Shown here: one piece after another, positions 6,773-14,682 of the stretch
How the letters are laid out: each line of letters starts with the position of its first letter
How positions within the stretch are numbered: the stretch's first letter is position 1
Assembly (NCBI GenBank): GCA_964342675.1
Contig: CAYFFR010000028.1
Location: 1-18,149, forward strand
Reading direction: 5' to 3'
Length of the DNA: 18,149 nt
Origin: MED-G82 sp964342675
GTDB lineage: Bacteria; Pseudomonadota; Gammaproteobacteria; Magnimaribacterales; D2472
Translations under genes and position numbers: made by a program
The notes under the pieces: model-generated
What the model was told of the DNA's origin: nothing
Seen by the model: the letters and a program-made list of their open reading frames with translations, nothing else
The model's database searches: none

Positions 6773-8386
6773 TTATTTCTCCATTAAATAGTTTTTATAT
6801 TGTGCTCTTAGCTCAACCTTTAATAGCTTTCCAGTTGCACCATGTGGTAAATCTCTCACACATATAATATCATCGGGTAACCACCATTTAGCAACTTTAC
6901 TCTCTAAATGCTTAAGTAAATCATCTTTATTAAGAGTAGATTCATCTGCCACTACAAGGAGAAGTGGTCTTTCATCCCATTTTGGATGAGGTACTCCAAC
7001 AACACAGGCCTCTTGGACCTCAGGATATCCAACAGCAGCATTTTCTAAATCAATAGAGCTAATCCACTCTCCTCCTGATTTAATGACATCTTTAGCTCTA
7101 TCAACAATTTGCATACACCCATCAGGAAAAATAGTAGCAACATCGCCTGTATCAAACCAACCCTCATCATCAACTGCTTTAGCATCATCCTTATAATAAG
7201 AATCCATAATCCATGGACCACGAACTTTAAGTGCTCCATTCGCATTACCATCACGAGGCAATTCATTGCCTTTTTCATCAACAGTTTTGATCTCAACACC
7301 AAACAAAGGATACCCTTGACGAGTTTGCATTTCATATCTTTCCTTTTTATCTAAACTAAGCAATTTTGGTGTTGGCTGCATCATTGTTCCTAATGGGCTC
7401 ATCTCTGTCATACCCCAACCATGTGTGAGGAATATGTCATGCTTTTCATTAAAATCTTTAATCATTGCATAAGGTGCAGCTGATCCACCAACCATCACTT
7501 GCTCAACACCAGATAATTTAAGATCATTTTCTGATAAATAATTTAACAATCCTAGCCATACAGTAGGAACACCCATCAAAATATTAGGTGATTCTTTTTT
7601 GATAAGCTCATGTAATGATGCTCCATCTAGAGCAGGGCCTGGTAGCAAAAGCTTTACACCTGTTAATAATGCAATATAAGGGGTTCCCCATGCATTAACA
7701 TGAAACATTGGTACTACTGGTAGAATTGAACTTTGTGATGTTGCACCTATTGAATTTGCTGCTGCCCATGTATGTAAAACAGTTGATTTATGAGAGTACA
7801 TGACACCTTTGGGGTTTCCTGTAGTACCAGATGTATAACATAAAGATGCTGCTGAATCCTCATCCAAATTGACCCAATCTATAGAAGCAACATCTGAAGC
7901 TAAGATATCACCATAAGAATAAATGTTCTTAATAATTTCACTAGTTACTTGATCGGTTGTAAAGACTATAATCGGTATTTCTTTATATAGCTTCTTATAT
8001 ACACCCTCTATCAATGGTAAAAACATAGGGTCAACAAATAAGACCTTATCTTCAGCATGATTAATAATATAAATCAATTGCTCTGGAAAGAGTCTTGGAT
8101 TAATAGTATGTAGAACCGCTCCCATACCACAAGCTGCAAAATAGGTCTCAAAATGAGCGGCATCGTTCCAAGCTATGGTTGCAACTCGATCAGAAAGAGC
8201 AATATCCAGATTTGAACGTAAAAAGCCTGCAAGTTTTTTAGAGTTCTTTAATGAATCTCCATATTTATAAGTTTGTATTGCACCATCACTAGATCTACTG
8301 ACATATGTATTATCACAAAAATATTTTTCAGCATGTTCAATTAATTTTGGGATAGTTAATCCCCAACTCATCATATTCCCTTTCAT
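6773..8386 (-). CDS. Acyl-CoA synthetase (AMP-forming), DmdB / medium-chain fatty acyl-CoA ligase-like
   Basis: This is an ANL-superfamily ligase of 537 aa that activates a carboxylic acid to an acyl-AMP and then to the CoA thioester. The P-loop is YTSGTTGNPKG (184-194), A5 is GWGMTEMSP (323-331), A7 is GWFDTGDVA (409-417), the hinge region is DRAKDVIKSGGEWIS (429-443), and the catalytic Lys520 sits in GATGK. NPRLFPEQL and the WDERPLL block are typical of the family that includes 3-methylmercaptopropionyl-CoA ligase (DmdB) and medium/long-chain ligases. These cannot be separated by eye. The ATG at 8386 has a good GGAG seven to ten bases upstream. ATGs at residues 5-6 with an AAGGGA are an alternative. 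A 25-base gap separates it from the upstream GH84 gene, the largest gap in this leftward run. The hydratase gene follows one base after its stop. Confidence 0.93.
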   Translation of the reverse strand: MKGNMMSWGLTIPKLIEHAEKYFCDNTYVSRSSDGAIQTYKYGDSLKNSKKLAGFLRSNLDIALSDRVATIAWNDAAHFETYFAACGMGAVLHTINPRLFPEQLIYIINHAEDKVLFVDPMFLPLIEGVYKKLYKEIPIIVFTTDQVTSEIIKNIYSYGDILASDVASIDWVNLDEDSAASLCYTSGTTGNPKGVMYSHKSTVLHTWAAANSIGATSQSSILPVVPMFHVNAWGTPYIALLTGVKLLLPGPALDGASLHELIKKESPNILMGVPTVWLGLLNYLSENDLKLSGVEQVMVGGSAAPYAMIKDFNEKHDIFLTHGWGMTEMSPLGTMMQPTPKLLSLDKKERYEMQTRQGYPLFGVEIKTVDEKGNELPRDGNANGALKVRGPWIMDSYYKDDAKAVDDEGWFDTGDVATIFPDGCMQIVDRAKDVIKSGGEWISSIDLENAAVGYPEVQEACVVGVPHPKWDERPLLLVVADESTLNKDDLLKHLESKVAKWWLPDDIICVRDLPHGATGKLLKVELRAQYKNYLMEK

Positions 8387-8411
8387 GATTTTCTCCAGTT
8401 AATATTGTATT

Positions 8412-9464
8412 TCATAAATTTAATCTTAGCCTCTTCTTGAGTTGCTCATTATCCAGATCATTATTGGATAACATAAATCTTAAAATATGTAGATAAGGAT
8501 AAATCTCATTCTTCAATTGGCTAGAGAAATTCCATAAGACGTGATTAATATTTGCTAAATCTTTTTCTGAATCAAGTATTTTCCCATCGAATCTAAAATA
8601 ATGCATTAAATCAATTAGTTCCGAGGGGAAATATGTATTTAAAAATGCTTGTAAATCAATTGCTTGATTCTCAATCCCTAGGCTGTATAGCTCTAAAGTC
8701 ATAAGATCTAAATAAATCTTTCCAGTTGCGTTGATCATAATGCCACCCAGATGGTCATTAATTTTCAATTGTTTTGTGAAAGGACTAAAAGTATCGATAG
8801 TAACTCTTGGCTCGCAATAATCTGAAGCATAGAAATTGTCCCAAATAATCATGTCTTGCCCAAATCTTCTTTGCAGTAAAGACAGTTTATCAATATCATA
8901 TTTCCTTGAAACAACCTTATCTCCAGTCCAAAAGAAGGTAAAGTCTTCTTCAAGATTTTTAAAAAATCTATCTAAATACTGATTTTCAAGAACTGGTGTT
9001 TGTGATAATTGATCAGAATATACTTGAGGAACTACATAAAATTTACAGTCAGATAGGATTTCTCTGCTTTGATTGATAATATTCGCATGCTTAATAGCTA
9101 AACCATCCGATGCTTCATGATCTAAGTCATCAAAAAGTATACAAAAATTTGAAACACCCAGATCATGAAATGTAAGTAACTTGTCTTTTAATAAATTAAA
9201 ATCTATTTCTTCCTCATCCAACCCAGGAGAAATTCCAAAAATAAAATTAATATTCCTAGTATTGGCATGTCTGACAAAGTTTCTAAACTCTTTAAGTTCT
9301 TCTTGTGGATAAGGAATGCTCCATTCTCTTCGGTGATAAGGATCTTCCTTAGGAGAATATAGATATGTGTTAAGGTCAAGTTCAGATAGCTTATCTAATA
9401 CTTTCATACGTTCACTCCAATTTAATAGAGCTCCGTAGTAACCTTCAATATAACCTTTAACCAT
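8412..9464 (-). CDS. GH84 beta-N-acetylglucosaminidase, O-GlcNAcase-like, cytoplasmic
   Basis: This is a glycoside hydrolase family 84 protein of 350 aa. The family removes terminal beta-N-acetylglucosamine by substrate-assisted catalysis. The similarity to the catalytic domain of animal O-GlcNAcase is plain: GYIEGYYG (4-11), LNTYLYSPKEDPYH (31-44, Lys39), ISPGLD (78-83), the catalytic pair Asp112-Asp113 in ILFDDLDH, VYS (Tyr149), FFWTGDKVVSRK (177-188), IIWDNFYASDY (206-216, with Asn210 and Asp215) and GGIMINATGK (Asn245). All these match OGA active-site positions from memory of that sequence. There is no signal peptide and no carbohydrate-binding or acetyltransferase domain, unlike the large secreted bacterial members, so it should act in the cytoplasm. 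It lies three bases after moeB. Peptidoglycan recycling, chitooligosaccharide use or protein deglycosylation are all possible. Confidence 0.9.
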   Translation of the reverse strand: MVKGYIEGYYGALLNWSERMKVLDKLSELDLNTYLYSPKEDPYHRREWSIPYPQEELKEFRNFVRHANTRNINFIFGISPGLDEEEIDFNLLKDKLLTFHDLGVSNFCILFDDLDHEASDGLAIKHANIINQSREILSDCKFYVVPQVYSDQLSQTPVLENQYLDRFFKNLEEDFTFFWTGDKVVSRKYDIDKLSLLQRRFGQDMIIWDNFYASDYCEPRVTIDTFSPFTKQLKINDHLGGIMINATGKIYLDLMTLELYSLGIENQAIDLQAFLNTYFPSELIDLMHYFRFDGKILDSEKDLANINHVLWNFSSQLKNEIYPYLHILRFMLSNNDLDNEQLKKRLRLNL

Positions 9465-9467
9465 GCT

Positions 9468-10199
9468 TTAATCTTTACAGCAGATGCATAATGGATCTTT
9501 ATCAAATTGTGTAGTCTTTAGATCCAACTTTTTAGCATCTATTCTGTATAGTATTGAAGAATTTAGTTCTTCATTGCAAATAAATTTTATGACTAATATA
9601 GCTATTAGAGAAGAAACATACCCTAATACAGCTGGAACAATGCCTGTCTCATCACAAGAGTCCTCGTTTACATTTAATTTTCTAGGAAAAATACACTCAT
9701 AACATGGGCCCGAAATATTATTTTTAAAAAATATAGCATGTCCTAGATATCCATTTGCTAAAGCCATAAAAAGAGGAACTTTAAGCTCATAACAGATCTC
9801 ATTAACATTATATCTCGTCATAAAGTTATCTGAGCAGTCAATAACTAAATCGAAATTACCAACTAAGGCATAAATATCTTTCTCTTCAAGGAATTTATTT
9901 AATGTCTGAATATTAAGGTCTGGATACTTCTGAGATAGTTTGTGTTCAAGAGCTTTAACCTTTTTTGTTCCTATATCAGTTACATCAAATAAAAATTGCC
10001 TATGTAGATTGCTTTCTTCAACTATGTCATCATCTGCAATACATATATTCTTTATGCCATGCCCTAATAAAGATGTTAATAATGGATGGGCTAATCCGCC
10101 TGCACCTATCACCAATATATTTGCATTATTGATAGATAAAAAATCTTTTACTGTAAAGTCTTGTAGCTTTAAGATCTGATTAAAAAATTGCTTAGTCAC
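9468..10199 (-). CDS. moeB: MoeB/ThiF-family sulfur-carrier adenylyltransferase
   Basis: This is an E1-like enzyme of 243 aa that adenylates the C-terminal Gly-Gly of a small sulfur carrier (MoaD or ThiS) in molybdopterin or thiamine synthesis. The nucleotide fold has GAGGLAHP (32-39) and the ATP-contacting SNLHRQ (63-68), Lys79/Lys80 and DCSDN (121-125). A zinc site is formed by Cys166/Cys169 (CYEC) and the C-terminal Cys238/Cys241 (CICC). There is no rhodanese domain. The start is a GTG, which overlaps the end of prmC by eight bases; no in-frame ATG would keep the nucleotide fold, and no Shine-Dalgarno is clear. Placement directly after prmC matches moeB in Pseudomonas, which favours MoeB over ThiF. 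The carrier protein gene is not in the window. Confidence 0.88.
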   Translation of the reverse strand: MTKQFFNQILKLQDFTVKDFLSINNANILVIGAGGLAHPLLTSLLGHGIKNICIADDDIVEESNLHRQFLFDVTDIGTKKVKALEHKLSQKYPDLNIQTLNKFLEEKDIYALVGNFDLVIDCSDNFMTRYNVNEICYELKVPLFMALANGYLGHAIFFKNNISGPCYECIFPRKLNVNEDSCDETGIVPAVLGYVSSLIAILVIKFICNEELNSSILYRIDAKKLDLKTTQFDKDPLCICCKD

Positions 10200-11025
10200 T
10201 TTTTTCTAAAATAATTACCCTATCAAGTTTCTGGAAATCTTTCAGAGCTTTTATGACCTTAAAATTATATTTCCGAGTTAGTGTTAACAAAGATTCTTTT
10301 TGATTATAGCCGTGCTCTAATGCTAATAATCCACCGGGCTTAAGTTTAATCTCGGATTGAGATAATAATTTCTGATAAGATTCTAAGCCGTTTGATCCTG
10401 CTATCAATGCATCTTGAGGCTCACTTTGCAGATGTTCTAAATGGGTATCATTACGCTTTATATAAGGTGGATTAGAAACAATTAAATCAATACTATTAGG
10501 CCTAATTGCATCCAACCAATCTCCATGAAAAATTTTTATATTCTGGCACTTATGTTTATTACAATTAATTTTTGTAACTTTCAATGCTTGAATAGATCTA
10601 TCAATAGAAATAATAAGGGATTGTGGAAACAAAATAGACAAAGCTATAGATATGCAGCCTGATCCACAACCTGCATCAACTATGGCTCTTGGATCTAAAT
10701 TCATGTTTGATACACAATCAACTAATATCTCAGTTTCGGGTCTTGGGATCAGAACATTTTGATTTACATAAATATCTAAGCCATAAAATTTAGAAGATTT
10801 TAAAATATAATCTAATGGTTGATGTTGAATGTATTGCTGAAAAAAATCTTTATAAATTAATTCTATATTTTGTATTGAAATATCTTCATCATCAGTCAGC
10901 TGTAATGGCAGCTTAATGATATTTTTCTCGATACAATAAAAGTTTAGATCTTTAAGTATATTTGGAAAGTTTGAAATGTGAGCAGTGCACATTTTAATTA
11001 ATGATCTAGCGTCTAAATTATTCAT
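10192..11025 (-). CDS. prmC: Peptide chain release factor N5-glutamine methyltransferase
   Basis: PrmC methylates the glutamine of the GGQ motif in release factors RF1 and RF2 using S-adenosylmethionine. The protein is 277 aa, the usual family length. The helical N-terminal domain ends in LDYILKSSKFYGLDIYVN (71-88) and VLIPRPETEILVD (91-103), both highly characteristic. The SAM site is DAGCGSG (117-123), and the catalytic NPPY motif is at 185-188. The ATG overlaps the stop of prfA, the gene for its substrate, by eight bases, and its own end overlaps moeB. This is the standard hemA-prfA-prmC order. Confidence 0.96.
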   Translation of the reverse strand: MNNLDARSLIKMCTAHISNFPNILKDLNFYCIEKNIIKLPLQLTDDEDISIQNIELIYKDFFQQYIQHQPLDYILKSSKFYGLDIYVNQNVLIPRPETEILVDCVSNMNLDPRAIVDAGCGSGCISIALSILFPQSLIISIDRSIQALKVTKINCNKHKCQNIKIFHGDWLDAIRPNSIDLIVSNPPYIKRNDTHLEHLQSEPQDALIAGSNGLESYQKLLSQSEIKLKPGGLLALEHGYNQKESLLTLTRKYNFKVIKALKDFQKLDRVIILEKSD

Positions 11026-12109
11026 CTGACTCTAAGTGTGATAACTGAGTTAATTGATGTTCTGTTTGTAATGCGCTGCATATTGAGTCAATATCTCCAT
11101 CCATAACTTGATCTAAGTTATGTTGGGTAAGTTTTATTCTATGATCTGTAACCCTACCCTGAGGAAAGTTATATGTCCTAATTTTCTCACTTCTATCACC
11201 TGATCCAACCAATATCTTTCTTTCATTCGCAATGTTTTCTTGTTGTTCTTGTATCTCTTTAGCTTTTAATTTAGTTGCAAGCAGCGCCATTGCCTTAGCT
11301 TTATTCTTATGTTGTGATCTATCGTCCTGACATTCAACCACTAATCCAGAAGGTAAATGAGTTAAGCGAATAGCTGAATCAGTTTTATTAACATGTTGAC
11401 CACCAGCTCCCGAGGCACGAAAGGTATCAACCCTTAAATCGTTTTTATCTATCTCAATGTCCTCTACCTCATCAACTTCAGGTAAAACTGCAACAGTAAC
11501 AGTAGAAGTATGAATTCTTCCTTGTGATTCAGTTTCTGGAACTCTTTGAACCCTATGAACTCCTGATTCAAACTTAAGAAATCTGTAAGCACCCTTACCT
11601 TCTATCTTAATAACAGCTTCTTTAGTTCCTCCTTGCTCAGAAACCTTATTAGTTAATACTTCTACCTGCCAACTCTTTCTCTCACATAATCTGCTATATA
11701 GCCTGAATAAGTCTAAAGCAAATATGCTCGCTTCGTCCCCGCCTGCACCTGAACGAATTTCTAAATACGCGGATGCATCATCAGCTGAATCTTTCGGTAA
11801 TAATAATATCTTTAAATCATGTTCTAGGACGATTAACTGCTCTTCAATTGTTGATACTTCAGTTTTCGCCAATTCAACTATTTCATCTTCCCTAGAGCTG
11901 AGGAGGCCCCGTGCATCTTCCAAAGAATCTTTTAATTCCTTATATTGTGAATACTTTTCTATAATCGGATTAATATCTGAGAATTCTTTTGTAAGTTTTG
12001 TGAAGTTAGCTATATCATCGGTGGCATTATTGCTTGATAAAATATTACTAATCTCGGAAGACCTAGATAAAAGTGATTCCAATCTCTTAATCACCGTATT
12101 AGGAAGCAT
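11018..12109 (-). CDS. prfA: Peptide chain release factor 1
   Basis: RF1 recognises UAA and UAG stop codons in the ribosomal A site and triggers peptide release. The 363 aa protein is close to the usual 360. The codon-reading tripeptide of the PxT type is Pro191-Glu-Thr193 in RVPETESQGRIHTS, which separates it from RF2 (SPF type). The catalytic GGQ is at 236-238 in RASGAGGQHVNKTD. The N-terminal third is coiled-coil helical. The AGAGG Shine-Dalgarno six bases before the ATG sits inside the end of hemA, whose last 11 bases overlap this gene. That overlap suggests translational coupling. One gene in the window (the MaoC-like one) ends in TAG, consistent with a working RF1. Confidence 0.97.
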   Translation of the reverse strand: MLPNTVIKRLESLLSRSSEISNILSSNNATDDIANFTKLTKEFSDINPIIEKYSQYKELKDSLEDARGLLSSREDEIVELAKTEVSTIEEQLIVLEHDLKILLLPKDSADDASAYLEIRSGAGGDEASIFALDLFRLYSRLCERKSWQVEVLTNKVSEQGGTKEAVIKIEGKGAYRFLKFESGVHRVQRVPETESQGRIHTSTVTVAVLPEVDEVEDIEIDKNDLRVDTFRASGAGGQHVNKTDSAIRLTHLPSGLVVECQDDRSQHKNKAKAMALLATKLKAKEIQEQQENIANERKILVGSGDRSEKIRTYNFPQGRVTDHRIKLTQHNLDQVMDGDIDSICSALQTEHQLTQLSHLESDE

Positions 12110-13325
12110 CTAGCACCTCTTTAATCATTGAATTAAGAGTATAGTCCTCTAATTCGATTAATTTATCCAAGTTATGCAATAAATCCTGGTCACGCTTGAT
12201 ATAACATTTTAACTCTTTAGAGGGGTTTTTAACCTTCAATAAAATATTTCTGAGATTAGGGTCTTTATGTAATATAAGATCAAACAGTAAATGAAAAAGA
12301 TCTGATTTTAGAGATAGAATTTTGTAATTATCAAAAGCCTTTTTAGATAAAGCTTCTGTTATGTTTATAGCTTCGATGGATGCGTCTTGCCTAGACCTCA
12401 TATTATTGTCACTAAATTCTTCTATATCTTCTAGAGTATAAAGGTATGCATTTTCAATTTGATTGATTGAATTCTCTATGTTTCTTGGAACTCCTAAGTC
12501 TATTAAGAGCATTGGCTTGTTTCTTCTCAAGAGAGTTGCTTCCTCTACTAAGCCTTTTCCAATGACAGGAAGATTAGTAGTAACAGTGCTGATCAAAATA
12601 TCACTAGATTTCAGGTATTGACTTAATAAGTTCAATGATTTGGATTCAAGGGTAGTGGTTGTACTAATCTTGAGAATTTTCTTAGATCTATTTAAAAAAT
12701 TAATGTTGTTAATTCCTATATCATGAAATCCTTTTAAAATACCTTGAGCAACCTCCCCTGCACCAATTAATAAAATACTTAGATCAGATGGTTTTTCAAA
12801 AATTTCTTTTAGAAGCTTTATTACTATAGAAGAGACTGATAATGGGTTTATGCTAATTTTAGATTTTGTTCTAACTTCCTTTGCAATATTTATTACCATG
12901 TTAAAGAACTGTTGGAGAGAGCCCTTTAAAAGATTCAATTCAATAAAATCTAATCCTGCTCTTTTAAACTGACCAAATACTTCTTGCTCTCCAATGATTC
13001 TCGATTCAGCACCAATTGCCACTAAGCACATATGATTTAATGCATCTAGACCATCTTTAAAATAAAAATGATTAGCTGTATCAAGTTTACAATCTAATTG
13101 CTGATACACTTCATTAAATAATGCATTATTAGAGCCATTCTCTCCAAAAATATAAAATTCTGTTCTATTACACGTTGATAAACAAAAAAGAGATTCAATA
13201 CTATTGCTAAATTTAGTTTCTAAAAGTCCTATTAGGATTTTATAATGTGATTTATTAATAACAAAAGACTCTCTCTGCTCTAAATTAGCTGTTTTATGAC
13301 TGATGCCGAATAATCTTAAATCCAT
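12099..13325 (-). CDS. hemA: Glutamyl-tRNA reductase
   Basis: HemA reduces glutamyl-tRNA(Glu) to glutamate-1-semialdehyde with NADPH, the committed step of C5 heme synthesis. The 408 aa protein has the N-terminal FGISHKTANLEQRE (6-19) and the catalytic Cys52 in LSTCNRTEFY. The substrate-binding run is GAESRIIGEQEVFGQFK (105-121), and the NADPH-binding LLIGAGEVAQ lies at 185-194. A C-terminal helical dimerisation region follows. The start codon lies inside the beginning of lolB on the other strand: the two 5' ends overlap by 23 bases. It heads a leftward run of seven genes. A plausible sigma-70 promoter lies just upstream, within the lolB signal-peptide codons. Confidence 0.97.
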   Translation of the reverse strand: MDLRLFGISHKTANLEQRESFVINKSHYKILIGLLETKFSNSIESLFCLSTCNRTEFYIFGENGSNNALFNEVYQQLDCKLDTANHFYFKDGLDALNHMCLVAIGAESRIIGEQEVFGQFKRAGLDFIELNLLKGSLQQFFNMVINIAKEVRTKSKISINPLSVSSIVIKLLKEIFEKPSDLSILLIGAGEVAQGILKGFHDIGINNINFLNRSKKILKISTTTTLESKSLNLLSQYLKSSDILISTVTTNLPVIGKGLVEEATLLRRNKPMLLIDLGVPRNIENSINQIENAYLYTLEDIEEFSDNNMRSRQDASIEAINITEALSKKAFDNYKILSLKSDLFHLLFDLILHKDPNLRNILLKVKNPSKELKCYIKRDQDLLHNLDKLIELEDYTLNSMIKEVLDAS

Positions 13326-13776
13326 TCAAATCTCTTTTTATATTTTTAATATATTAATTCTATCAAGTTGTTCGCTCATGATGGTTGATGATGAAAAACA
13401 AATTTTTCAAGGCAAAATAGTTATTACAAGTCTCGATGAAGTGTTTAGATCAAATTTATATATAAAAAATCAAAATGAACTCAATATTATACAACTTTAT
13501 AAGCCTATAATTGGAGTCATAATAGAATTTAGTGTGGATGGTAATAATTCAATCAAGATACTTAGATCTAATGATGCATACCTTGATAATCAAGCCCTCA
13601 TAAACAGTAGTCTTAATGATGAGATGATTCGTTTTATATCACTACTAAAGGCGTGTGTACTTCAGAAAAAAGTTATTAAAGAGCATGGATTTACCTGTAA
13701 CTTAAATAAAGAGGTAAATGAATTAGTATATATAAAAGATAATCATGAATTTAAGGTAACTTTAAAAAGAATATGA
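13303..13776 (+). CDS. lolB: Outer-membrane lipoprotein LolB-like protein, short and divergent
   Basis: LolB receives lipoproteins from LolA and inserts them into the outer membrane. The 157 aa product has a short lipoprotein signal peptide: Lys6, then a hydrophobic run to residue 20, then the lipobox LSSC with Cys23. Ser24 at the +2 position fits outer-membrane sorting. The mature part is about 135 residues, clearly shorter than the ~186 of mature E. coli LolB, with only a loose match (FQGKIVIT near the start of the mature protein). The name rests mainly on position: between hemA (divergent) and ispE, where gammaproteobacteria keep lolB. The ATG at 13303 is the only start before the signal peptide and lies 23 bases inside hemA. 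Its stop overlaps the ispE start (ATGA). Confidence 0.75.
   Translation: MPNNLKSIQISFYIFNILILSSCSLMMVDDEKQIFQGKIVITSLDEVFRSNLYIKNQNELNIIQLYKPIIGVIIEFSVDGNNSIKILRSNDAYLDNQALINSSLNDEMIRFISLLKACVLQKKVIKEHGFTCNLNKEVNELVYIKDNHEFKVTLKRI
13337..13366 (-). promoter_or_regulatory. Candidate sigma-70 promoter for hemA, inside the lolB coding region
   Basis: On the minus strand, TTGATA (13366-13361) is followed after 18 bases by TATAAA (13342-13337). Each matches its consensus hexamer at five of six positions. Transcription would begin near 13330, about five bases before the hemA ATG, giving an almost leaderless message. The promoter overlaps the codons of the lolB signal peptide. AT-rich sequence makes chance matches common, so experimental support is needed. 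Confidence 0.45.
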
Positions 13777-14594
13777 ATGAAATTTCATTAAAATCTCCAG
13801 CAAAACTAAACTTAGGACTCAAAATTGGAAAAGCGAGAGATGATGGTTATCACTTAATATCTTCAAAATTCCAATTAGTTGATATCTTTGACACAATTAA
13901 GATAAAAAAAAATCATCAAGGTAAAAGCTATTATCTTACTTCTAATATTCAAGATGAAGTTTTTATTCGTAATAACATTGTAAATCTTGCAGTAAAAACA
14001 TTAGAGAAAGAAATTGGAAAGAAATTAAATTGTTCGATATATATTAAAAAAAATATACCAATAGGTGCAGGCTTAGGCGGAGGTAGCTCAAATGCAGCTG
14101 CAACCCTTATTGGAATTAATAAACTTTTTGCATTAAGAATAACTAAAAGGAAGCTTCAAAAGATTGGGCTTTTCATTGGTGCTGATGTTCCATTCTTTAT
14201 ATATGGAAAGAATGCACAAATTAGTGGCATTGGTGAAGTCATACAGAAAGCAAAGAGTGAAAGCGGGAAATTCTTAATCATCTATCCTAATATTAATATC
14301 TCAACTAAGAAAATGTTTAAGATGCATGATGACTGGAAAAATGGATCAATCTCAAATATTGAGTTAATTAAATCTGATAATGATTTTGAAACAATATTTA
14401 AATACCTTCATCCAAATATACATAACTTCTTTAAAAACAATAAGTATGGAATTAAGTTCAGTCTCTCTGGATCAGGCTCAGCTATCTATACCAAAATACA
14501 AGATTTAACAAAAATTAAAGAATTTACAAAAGAAATTCCAAGAAAATGGAGATTCTTTATCGTGGAAGGATTACAATACTCCCCGTTAGTTTAA
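13773..14594 (+). CDS. ispE: 4-(cytidine 5'-diphospho)-2-C-methyl-D-erythritol kinase
   Basis: IspE phosphorylates CDP-methylerythritol, the fourth step of the non-mevalonate isoprenoid pathway. It is a GHMP kinase of 273 aa, slightly shorter than the usual ~285. The substrate motif SPAKLNLGLKI (8-18, Lys11), the ATP loop PIGAGLGGGSSNAAA (96-110), catalytic Asp138 in GADVPFF and the third GHMP motif FSLSGSGSAIY near 229-239 are all present. It shares four bases with lolB (ATGA). The tRNA-Gln gene begins seven bases after its stop, so the tRNA is probably carried on the same transcript. Confidence 0.96.
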   Translation: MNEISLKSPAKLNLGLKIGKARDDGYHLISSKFQLVDIFDTIKIKKNHQGKSYYLTSNIQDEVFIRNNIVNLAVKTLEKEIGKKLNCSIYIKKNIPIGAGLGGGSSNAAATLIGINKLFALRITKRKLQKIGLFIGADVPFFIYGKNAQISGIGEVIQKAKSESGKFLIIYPNINISTKKMFKMHDDWKNGSISNIELIKSDNDFETIFKYLHPNIHNFFKNNKYGIKFSLSGSGSAIYTKIQDLTKIKEFTKEIPRKWRFFIVEGLQYSPLV

Positions 14595-14601
14595 TAATAA
14601 A

Positions 14602-14676
14602 TGGGGTGTGGCCAAGCGGTAAGGCAACGGGTTTTGATCCCGTCATGCGTAGGTTCGAATCCTACCACCCCAGCCA
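14602..14676 (+). tRNA. tRNA-Gln (anticodon TTG)
   Basis: A complete cloverleaf of 75 nt includes an encoded CCA. The acceptor TGGGGTG pairs fully with CACCCCA, giving the U1-A72 pair typical of tRNA-Gln; the discriminator base is G. The D stem is GCC/GGC. The anticodon stem ACGGG/CCCGT closes the loop TTTTGAT, placing anticodon TTG at 14634-14636. The T arm is GTAGG-TTCGAAT-CCTAC. It sits between ispE (seven bases before) and prs (six bases after). tRNA-Gln at this spot is also seen in Pseudomonas-like gene orders. Confidence 0.97.
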
Positions 14677-14682
14677 ATTAAA

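Noticed and set aside
11531..11539. Pro-Glu-Thr as an unusual RF1 codon-reading tripeptide
   Set aside because: The middle residue of the PxT motif varies in RF1 proteins and PET occurs widely; RF1 identity and function are not in doubt.
11724..12113. 129-codon open frame antisense to prfA
   Set aside because: Low-complexity Ser-rich product opposite the helical N-terminal part of RF1, with no domain or start signal; a shadow of the real gene.
14572..14577. TACAAT as a -10 element for tRNA-Gln inside ispE
   Set aside because: Good -10 match, but no recognisable -35 at proper spacing and no extended -10; chance match is likely in AT-rich sequence.
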